In this document: positions 16,885 through 22,603 of the stretch, piece after piece
Layout: every line of letters begins with the position of its first letter
Numbering within the stretch: the first letter of the stretch is position 1
Source: Balneolaceae bacterium
GTDB lineage: Bacteria > Bacteroidota > Rhodothermia > Balneolales > Balneolaceae
Length of the DNA stretch: 22,603 bases
Reading direction: 5' to 3'
Assembly (NCBI GenBank): GCA_007123785.1
Contig: SLGL01000041.1
Coordinates: forward strand, 1 to 22,603
Translations under genes and position numbers: made by a program
The notes under the pieces: model-generated
Databases searched by the model: none
What the model was told of the DNA's origin: nothing
Seen by the model: the letters and a program-made list of their open reading frames with translations, nothing else

Positions 16885-17086
16885 CCTGATTCTACCTGTT
16901 AATGATTTATATAACTTTACATCTGGATATTGATTTGACTCTGCTCACAGCACGTTTTGCAGAGATTTATAAGACAAAACAGGCAGGTGATTGAGATTTG
17001 AAGGGGCATCATTGAATATTCTTTGAAACACATATTCAGTATTCATTTTCTTTGTTAAATCATTTAGAATTTGGATTCGGAAATAC

Positions 17087-17108
17087 TTAATCGTAATTTT
17101 ACGATTAA
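17087..17108 (+). promoter_or_regulatory. Predicted ArsR operator before arsD
   Basis: A perfect inverted repeat, TTAATCGTAA and TTACGATTAA with a 2-bp centre, 29 bp before the arsD ATG. It shares the TCGTAA...TTACGA core with the arsR upstream palindrome, so ArsR probably controls arsD and arsA as a second transcription unit. Confidence 0.8.
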
Positions 17109-17137
17109 TTAATACAATCCACCAACTACTGAGGAAA

Positions 17138-17725
17138 ATGATGTCAAATCAAACAGACATAAAAACCATTCTTGAAGTTTATGACCCAGCCATGTGCTGC
17201 AGTACGGGGGTGTGCGGACCCGATGTGGACGATTCGCTTGCCGACTTTGCCAATAACATGAAATGGTTAAAAACTCAAGGGGTTGAAGTAAAACGCTATA
17301 ATCTGGGTCAAGAACCAGAAGCATTCAAATTAAAAACAGAAGTACTTACCCGCCTGCGCAGTGAAGGAACAGCGTGCCTGCCGCTCATTTTTGTAAACGA
17401 TGAGATTGTATCTGAAGGTGGCTATCCCGACCGTCTGCAGCTCACAGAATGGCTGAAACTTACTGCTCCAAAAACGAATGGAGTCGCACAGTCAGCAGAG
17501 CTGCTGCACACCTTAGAGATGGCGGTTACCGATGGAAATGAAAAAAACATGAAGGTCCTGTTTGAAAATGGAAAACGTAACGGTTTATCAATTCAGCAGC
17601 TTGTGCAGGCCATGCAGAGCGGAATCAACAACCGTCAGCGAATCACGCAATCCACTCTTCAAACCGCAAATGAACTATTGGGCGTACAACCCGGTGGATG
17701 CGCGCCGGGAAGCGGGTGCTGTTAA
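17138..17725 (+). CDS. arsD: ArsD arsenite metallochaperone with an extra CMD-like domain
   Basis: 195 residues; E. coli ArsD has 120. The N-terminal part (1-110) is a standard thioredoxin-fold ArsD: YDPAMCCSTGVCGPDVD holds Cys20, Cys21 and Cys26, the As(III) site that hands metalloid to ArsA. RSEGTACLPLIFVNDEIV and GGYPDR follow. Residues about 118-183 are extra. EMAVTDGN, FENGKRNGLSIQQLVQAM and the ANELLG end resemble a carboxymuconolactone decarboxylase/AhpD-like segment in which the usual C-x-x-C is replaced by EKNM. The protein ends GGCAPGSGCC (Cys188, 194, 195), the ArsD-type C-terminal cysteines moved to the new end. A GAGG site suits the second ATG (17141) better than the first. A palindromic operator precedes the gene and arsA follows. 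ArsD is certain; the domain match is my reading. Confidence 0.9.
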   Translation: MMSNQTDIKTILEVYDPAMCCSTGVCGPDVDDSLADFANNMKWLKTQGVEVKRYNLGQEPEAFKLKTEVLTRLRSEGTACLPLIFVNDEIVSEGGYPDRLQLTEWLKLTAPKTNGVAQSAELLHTLEMAVTDGNEKNMKVLFENGKRNGLSIQQLVQAMQSGINNRQRITQSTLQTANELLGVQPGGCAPGSGCC

Positions 17726-17790
17726 GAAAATCTACCCTCTAAAAAGGGGACAGATTTGAGAAAAATCGCGTAGCGAGCCTTTCAAAAATC

Positions 17791-17862
17791 AGAGGTGTGT
17801 TCACAAGGGTAAGAAATCTGGAATGGTTGCAATTCACGATCAAAGCCACGGAACACACCCCT
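17791..17862. repeat. Inverted-repeat element between arsD and arsA
   Basis: AGAGGTGTGTTC (17791-17802) and GAACACACCCCT (17851-17862) are complementary at 11 of 12 positions. The right arm overlaps a compact hairpin CCCCTC-GCTT-GAGGGG (17858-17873). There is no T-run. This may be a REP-like repeat or a structure setting the arsD-to-arsA ratio. Confidence 0.5.
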
Positions 17863-17921
17863 CGCTTGAGGGGAATTTAACATCCTCAACTTAATTCCAA
17901 CACATTTCAACTACGATCATC

Positions 17922-19730
17922 ATGAATAGACTACCTGAAATCACTCCATATATCTTCTTCACTGGGAAAGGCGGTGTTGGCAAAACCTCGCTTGCATGTG
18001 CAACGGCTGTTAAACTTGCCGATGAGGGCCAGTCCGTGCTTCTCATCAGCACCGATCCTGCTTCCAATTTGAAAGAGGTTTTGGAAACAAATATCACAGA
18101 AAAGATCACACCTGTGAACGACATCCCAAACCTGCATGCTGTAAATATAGATCCGGAGCTTTCTGCCGAAGAGTACCGCCAGCGTGTGATCTCCCCGATG
18201 GAAGATATCCTGCCGCCTCACGAAATTGAGAGAATTCGTGAGGAACTCTCCGGGGCCTGCACAACCGAGATTGCGGCATTCGACGAATTTGCCAGATATG
18301 TGGCCGGTGATGAGGATGAGCAGCCATATGATATCATCATTTTTGATACAGCCCCGACCGGACACACTCTCCGCCTGCTGGAACTGCCGGCTGCCTGGAG
18401 TGATTTTATTGAATCCAATCCCGATGGAGCATCCTGCATTGGTCCCTCTTCTGCACTGAAAACCAGCCAGGAGCGATACCAAAAAGTGGTGGATCGGCTG
18501 AAGGATAAGGATGCAACGACGATCTGCCTGGTAACTCGTCCCGATGCTTCCGCCCTGCGAGAAGCCGACCGTTCTGGTAAAGAGCTGGATGAAATGGGCC
18601 TGTCGAATCAGATCTTGCTGATTAACGGTGATTTTGAACCACAGGATGAAACCGATCCATTTGCACTGAAAATGAAGAAGTTGGCAAACCGTACACTCGA
18701 AGAAATGCCGAAGCGTTTGCAAGAGATGAAGCAGCTCCGGTTTCCGCTTCGCCCCTACAACCTGCTTGGAATCGACCGGCTTCGAAAGGTATTTGAACCG
18801 CTGGATAAAGATGAGATTCGTGCCGGAAGCACAGCCATGATCGCCGATAAGCACGAAAATGAATTACCGGGCCTGGACCAGCTTGTCGCAGACATGACTG
18901 ATGATAAGGAGCACGGACTCATCATGACAATGGGCAAAGGCGGTGTAGGAAAAACCACAATTGCGGCGGTTATCGCATTGAAACTGGCTCACAAAGGATA
19001 CTCGGTCCACCTGACAACAACCGATCCGGCCGCTCACCTGCTCGATCATCTTGGTGATACCGAAATCCCGAAAAACCTAACAGTAGACCGTATTGACCCT
19101 CACGCTGAAAAACAGGCCTACATTGAAAAAATTCTCCAGCGAAGGGGTAAGGATAAATCGGACGAGGAGCTGAAGCTTTTACGGGAAGACCTGGAATCAC
19201 CCTGTACGGAAGAGGTTGCGGTTTTCCAGGCGTTCTCAAGAGCCATTCATCAGGCAAAGCGAAAATTTGTGGTGGTGGATACCGCTCCGACCGGACACAC
19301 CCTGTTGCTGCTCGATACTACCGGCAGTTACCATAAAGAGATTCTGCGGAATACGGCAATGGATGCCGGCAAACTGAAAACGCCCTACATGTATCTGCAG
19401 GACCCTGAATACTCCAAACTTCTGATTGTAACCCTGCCGGAAACTACACCTATAACCGAAGCTCAAAAACTGCAGGCAGATTTACGACGATCAGGAATTG
19501 AACCCTACGCCTGGATCGCAAATCAGAGTATGTCGTCATCACCTGTATCCGATCCGCTTTTGAAAATGAGGGCTGCTGCCGAAATACCACTGCTTATGGC
19601 TTTGGAAAAAGATCTTGAAAGCCCATTGTACAGCATTCCATTTGTAGTTGAGAGTCCGGTCCTTGGCCACTTGCTGAAGAGCAGGACCGCTCAGGAAGAA
19701 CTTTCACATTATGACAACCCTGAAGGCTGA
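17922..19730 (+). CDS. arsA: ArsA arsenite-stimulated ATPase
   Basis: 602 residues, a pseudo-dimeric soluble ATPase that takes As(III)/Sb(III) from ArsD and powers the efflux permease. The A1 half has FTGKGGVGKTSLA (P-loop 15-22), STDPASNL and DTAPTGHTLRLLELP. The A2 half has TMGKGGVGKTTIA (about 338-345), TTDPAAHL and DTAPTGHTLLLLD. The three metalloid-site cysteines are Cys113 (GACTTEIAAF), Cys172 (SCIGPSS) and Cys428 (SPCTEEVAVF), matching E. coli Cys113, Cys172 and Cys422. It is full length with no damage seen. The gap from arsD is about 200 bp and contains an inverted repeat. No arsB or acr3 follows, so the partner permease must be elsewhere or lost. Confidence 0.95.
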   Translation: MNRLPEITPYIFFTGKGGVGKTSLACATAVKLADEGQSVLLISTDPASNLKEVLETNITEKITPVNDIPNLHAVNIDPELSAEEYRQRVISPMEDILPPHEIERIREELSGACTTEIAAFDEFARYVAGDEDEQPYDIIIFDTAPTGHTLRLLELPAAWSDFIESNPDGASCIGPSSALKTSQERYQKVVDRLKDKDATTICLVTRPDASALREADRSGKELDEMGLSNQILLINGDFEPQDETDPFALKMKKLANRTLEEMPKRLQEMKQLRFPLRPYNLLGIDRLRKVFEPLDKDEIRAGSTAMIADKHENELPGLDQLVADMTDDKEHGLIMTMGKGGVGKTTIAAVIALKLAHKGYSVHLTTTDPAAHLLDHLGDTEIPKNLTVDRIDPHAEKQAYIEKILQRRGKDKSDEELKLLREDLESPCTEEVAVFQAFSRAIHQAKRKFVVVDTAPTGHTLLLLDTTGSYHKEILRNTAMDAGKLKTPYMYLQDPEYSKLLIVTLPETTPITEAQKLQADLRRSGIEPYAWIANQSMSSSPVSDPLLKMRAAAEIPLLMALEKDLESPLYSIPFVVESPVLGHLLKSRTAQEELSHYDNPEG

Positions 19731-20029
19731 TTCGTTTTTTTTAATGAAAACATGAAAAGAGATGATGATGGTATTTGAAGAGTTTAAGTTAACAGGCTGG
19801 CAATTCAACGGGGAAACAGGCAACTTTCCAAAGCCCCCGAATGGCAAATGCGTTTACCTGAAACGTTGAGTATGCAGTTTTCGCCTCGGATTTAAGGTAA
19901 ACTGAATCACAGATACATAAATTAGTTTTTAAGCAGAGTAGTGTCATGTCAACGATCAATTGACGGAAAAACCCGCAATGTTTTTTCTTCGATAAGGCTG
20001 TATTATTCAATTCTTACTGCCAATGGTGA
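19731..20029 (+). other. Intergenic region after arsA, nothing recognised
   Basis: About 300 bp between arsA and a hairpin. A T-rich run right after the arsA stop has no clear stem. Short open frames are not supported by start sites or protein-like content, and no permease gene is present. Confidence 0.4.
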
Positions 20030-20064
20030 CAAGGAAACCCCGAGGCTTCGGGACGGGTTTCTTG
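20030..20064. repeat. Long hairpin, REP-like
   Basis: CAAGGAAACCC pairs with GGGTTTCTTG (one bulged C), and a second small stem CCCGA-GGCT-TCGGG sits in the loop. No T-run follows on either strand, so it is not a typical terminator. Confidence 0.45.
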
Positions 20065-20074
20065 CGAAACTTCT

Positions 20075-20365
20075 TTATTGACACAATAGTAGTGTTAAAC
20101 AGAGTACTATAAAGTAGGTTTTCTGATCGATTGTCCCTTTTGCATTGCCGAGCAGCTCAATTTCATGACTTTTATCGGTTTCCAGAAAGACAGGTTTTTC
20201 ATTCGGGATGCCTTCAAGTTCAACAACTGCATCCCTGACAAATTCGGGCGATAAACCGGACTCCCTGGCGATCTCTTCTATTTCACTGAGTGATAGTTTT
20301 TCATTTGAGCCCGAGAGTGAGCCACTCCCTTCATTTTGCTTTTGAATTTGAATAGCTCTTGACCG
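20075..20365 (-). pseudogene. Start-less fragment with a helical EIEEIARESGLSPEFV domain
   Basis: A 97-codon frame closed upstream by TAA reads RAIQIQKQNEG, then LSLSEIEEIARESGLSPEFV, RDAVVELEG and a Glu/Lys-rich tail. The pattern E-E-I-A-x-E-x-G-[IL]-x-P-x-x-V-x-x-A-x-x-EL is the short helical domain found at the N terminus of many membrane or stress-linked proteins. No ATG occurs in frame, although an ATG in another frame lies just upstream, and the expected following domain is missing. I read it as a truncated or frame-shifted remnant. Confidence 0.5.
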
Positions 20366-20541
20366 TTAACGAAATCAGAGATTCCGCTCCCGAATCAAAA
20401 GAGATCATGTTAATTTTATCTTTACATCTGTTGTCCATATCACTTGATACACCGTTTGTTTATTATAGTTGGCACTTCCGGTTATGCAACTTTCGCTGGT
20501 AACATAAGTAAAATGAGAGATCACAAATTTAAATCAAGGCC

Positions 20542-21828
20542 ATGAGCATCCGAAAAGAGCTGCCGGAACTGGTAAGAGCTGATGTCATTTCACAAGAGAC
20601 GGCCAACAGAATCAGCAGCTATTACAATATGAAATCTGAGCAGGGCAGTCACCGGCTTTATCTTGTATTCGGGGTATTGGGAGCCCTCTTGGTGGGCCTG
20701 GGAATTATCCTGATTATGGCACATAACTGGGATGAGCTCTCCAGGCCTGTAAAAACCGGCTTTGCTTTTCTTCCCCTGGTAACCGGACAGCTGCTTTGCG
20801 GATATATATTTTTTAAAAAACCGGTCAGCATCGCCTGGAGAGAGAGCAGCGCACTATTTCTCTTTTTTTCTGTGGGCACAACCCTTGCTCTGGTGAGCCA
20901 GACGTACAACATACCCGGCAGCCTCGGCCCTTTTCTATTGACCTGGATGGCTCTCTGCCTTCCCATCATCTATGTCATGAAATCATCCATTGTGTCCCTC
21001 TTTTATATTGCCGGCATTACATGGTATGCATCCGAAACCGGCTATTGGTCCTATTCGTCTGAACATTCTACATATTACTGGATTCTTTTGGCGGGTGTAT
21101 TGCCTTATTACTATGTACTGGCAAAGAACCATCCACAGAGCAACTTCACAGGTTTTCATCACTGGGTCATTCCGCTTTCCGTAACGATCACACTTGGCAC
21201 TGTTGCGGGCACTGCCACCGAACTGATGTTTATCGCCTATGTCAGCCTGTTCGGGTTTTTCTATCTGACGGGAAATTCAATCTATTTTGAAGGCCAACGC
21301 CTGAAACGGAACGGTTATAAAGCTGTTGGTACGCTCGGAACTGTGACACTGCTTCTTGCACTCAGTTTCAGCGGATTTTGGGATCAACTCAGTCGAGCCA
21401 ACCTTCTGTTCAGTGAGGTGATCACCGCGCCTGAATTTTATACAGCTTTGATCATTACCGCACTGGCTGCGTGGCTTTTCATTTCTCAGCAAAAAGGCAG
21501 GGCGTGGAGCGAAATCAAACCGCTCTCACCTGTATTTGTTCTGTTTATTGCTCTGTTTCTGTACGGTTTGATTTTCCCCGGTGTAGAAATTCTCATCAAT
21601 CTGATGGTGATTGTAATCGGTATTCTGACAATTTTGGACGGAGCAAAACAGAACAGCCTGGGCTTGCTCAACTTCGGGATGATGATTTTGGCAGCGCTCA
21701 TCATCTGCCGGTTCTTTGATATCCAGTTCAGCTTTGTTACACGCGGACTGCTCTTTGTTCTGGCCGGTACCGGATTCTTAGCTGCGAACTATTGGATGCT
21801 TAAAAAGAGGGGTGCAAATGAATCTTAA
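20542..21828 (+). CDS. DUF2157 multi-pass membrane protein
   Basis: 428 residues. A short cytosolic N-terminus (ELPELVRADVISQETANRI) is followed by GVLGALLVGLGIILIMAHNWDEL, the diagnostic DUF2157 helix start with its AHNWD motif, and about ten further hydrophobic helices. It ends in a basic KKRGANES tail. Function in the family is unknown. It overlaps the next gene by 11 bp, a common arrangement with GDYXXLXY-domain proteins, which suggests a two-component membrane complex. No ribosome site stands out before the ATG. Confidence 0.85.
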   Translation: MSIRKELPELVRADVISQETANRISSYYNMKSEQGSHRLYLVFGVLGALLVGLGIILIMAHNWDELSRPVKTGFAFLPLVTGQLLCGYIFFKKPVSIAWRESSALFLFFSVGTTLALVSQTYNIPGSLGPFLLTWMALCLPIIYVMKSSIVSLFYIAGITWYASETGYWSYSSEHSTYYWILLAGVLPYYYVLAKNHPQSNFTGFHHWVIPLSVTITLGTVAGTATELMFIAYVSLFGFFYLTGNSIYFEGQRLKRNGYKAVGTLGTVTLLLALSFSGFWDQLSRANLLFSEVITAPEFYTALIITALAAWLFISQQKGRAWSEIKPLSPVFVLFIALFLYGLIFPGVEILINLMVIVIGILTILDGAKQNSLGLLNFGMMILAALIICRFFDIQFSFVTRGLLFVLAGTGFLAANYWMLKKRGANES

Positions 21829-22396
21829 AAAAAGCCTATTCCTTCTGTTTATCGTTATGGTAATTTTTCAGCTTTTTGTACCCACAAAAATGATCCTGGA
21901 CAGAGAGAACATTTTACGCTATGGCACAGAGTTTAAATTCAAAACAGCTCCGGTTGATCCTCACGATCCGTTTCGCGGCAAATATATATCGCTTCAGTTT
22001 GATGAAAGCCTGGTTGATCTTCCATCGGATAAAGAGTGGCTGACCGGTGAAACCATTTACCTGATCATTTCTGCCGATGCCAACGGTTTTGCAAGTGTGG
22101 ATTCAGTTACCGGGCAAAAACCCTCCGGAAGTCAACATTTTTTAAAAACCGAAGTCAGCTATTTCTATTCAGGCAGAGTAAGAGTTTCCTACCCGTTCGA
22201 CCGGTTTTATATGGAAGAATCAAAAGCTTATGATGCCGAAATGGCATATCAGGAATCGCAGGCCGACACATCCGTAACTGCTTATGCCCTGGTGAGTATC
22301 AAAGATGGAGAGGCTGTTTTAAAAGATGTACTGATTGATGGAATCCCGATCATGGAGATTGCCCGACAGAGAAATGAAAACCGGCAGTTAAAATAA
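21818..22396 (+). CDS. Membrane-anchored GDYXXLXY-domain protein
   Basis: 192 residues from the ATG at 21818. AGAGGGG six bases upstream favours this start over the GTG at 21812. One N-terminal helix (about 5-22) anchors a periplasmic domain. DPFRGKYISLQF (about 51-61) is the family motif G-[DK]-Y-x-x-L-x-[YF], followed by beta-strand-like stretches with VRVSYPFDRFYMEE. The start lies inside the end of the DUF2157 gene, so translation is probably coupled. Function unknown; a partner role with DUF2157 is inferred from their linkage. Confidence 0.85.
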   Translation: MNLKKSLFLLFIVMVIFQLFVPTKMILDRENILRYGTEFKFKTAPVDPHDPFRGKYISLQFDESLVDLPSDKEWLTGETIYLIISADANGFASVDSVTGQKPSGSQHFLKTEVSYFYSGRVRVSYPFDRFYMEESKAYDAEMAYQESQADTSVTAYALVSIKDGEAVLKDVLIDGIPIMEIARQRNENRQLK

Positions 22397-22485
22397 ATAT
22401 GTGCCGTAATACCCAAAAGAGCAATGGATCCCATCAATCCAGCGGGTTTTTGATATTCGGAATCTCACCTCTGAACTGAAAGCAA

Positions 22486-22510
22486 AACCCCGGAGAAAGT
22501 TTTCGGGGTT
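22486..22510 (-). terminator. Intrinsic terminator of the carbonic anhydrase gene
   Basis: AACCCCGGA pairs with TTCGGGGTT (one G-T) around a 6-base loop. On the minus strand it is followed by TTTTGCTTT, and it begins 1 bp after the carbonic anhydrase stop. On the plus strand it may also help end the 22396 gene. Confidence 0.7.
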
Positions 22511-22511
22511 A

Positions 22512-22603
22512 TCAAGATTCAAAAAAATCCACTTTCCCGTTACCGATATTGTACAAACCACCTGCTATCATTAGCGAACCACTCTGCTCAAGTTCATTTA
22601 GAA
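22512..22603 (-). CDS. Beta-carbonic anhydrase, C-terminal end only
   Basis: Only the last 29 codons are in the window: LNELEQSGSLMIAGGLYNIG, then NGKVDFFES and TGA. The I-x-GG-[LI]-Y-[DN]-x-x-x-G-x-V-x-F pattern is the usual end of bacterial beta-carbonic anhydrases, zinc enzymes converting CO2 and bicarbonate. The catalytic part lies outside the window, so identity rests on this tail. Confidence 0.6.
   Translation of the reverse strand, partial: LNELEQSGSLMIAGGLYNIGNGKVDFFES

Noticed and set aside
17931..18854. 307-codon minus-strand frame opposite arsA
   Set aside because: A shadow of the ArsA gene; its translation is Cys- and Gln-rich without domain motifs.

Overview
The window looks like part of a chromosome from an AT-leaning FCB-group bacterium, most like Balneolota/Rhodothermota or Bacteroidota. 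This is inferred from GGC(D) lipoboxes with acidic +2 residues, weak Shine-Dalgarno sites, a Bacteroidota-style primase-helicase and C10 peptidase, and a secreted lipoprotein with a C-terminal GGW/NQG/C motif. No rRNA, tRNA, CRISPR array or complete transposase is visible. Layout: 1-5071 (minus) holds two tandem P-type cation ATPases. The downstream one is intact to the window edge. The upstream MgtA-like one carries an in-frame TAG and is probably a pseudogene. Head to head with it is a start-less remnant of a transporter-linked UspA domain (about 5086-5559). 6278-8928 holds two lipoprotein genes with look-alike leaders: an FPG-repeat protein of unknown function and a C10 (streptopain-like) cysteine peptidase. 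The body of each is more GC-rich than its leader and flanks. 9174-10892 holds a doubtful ORF, a small DUF2892 membrane protein and a minus-strand secreted lipoprotein with a good terminator. 11142-11680 is a decayed toxin-antitoxin pair (PIN/VapC-like toxin). 11945-12806 holds two convergent DoxX-like membrane proteins. 13117-13254 is a MITE-like inverted-repeat element. 13375-15528 encodes a TOTE-type archaeo-eukaryotic primase fused to an SF2 helicase, a probable defence protein standing alone. 15971-19730 is an arsenic locus: arsR, a metallophosphoesterase with an internal in-frame deletion, an ArsD with an extra domain, and arsA. Near-perfect ArsR-type palindromes precede arsR and arsD. 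The window closes with a DUF2157 / GDYXXLXY membrane pair and the C-terminal end of a beta-carbonic anhydrase on the minus strand. How the genes work together: the arsenic genes form the clearest unit. ArsR senses As(III)/Sb(III), ArsD passes the metalloid to the ArsA ATPase, and ArsA would drive an efflux permease, but no ArsB or Acr3 gene is visible. The rest is a mosaic of unrelated accessory genes with much decay: a nonsense-interrupted ATPase, a truncated Usp, a dead TA pair, a deleted phosphoesterase and short orphan C-terminal fragments. This suggests a region of repeated insertion and loss. The points most worth a second look are the ArsD C-terminal fusion, the solo primase-helicase, the FPG-repeat lipoprotein beside the C10 peptidase, and the inverted-repeat element.
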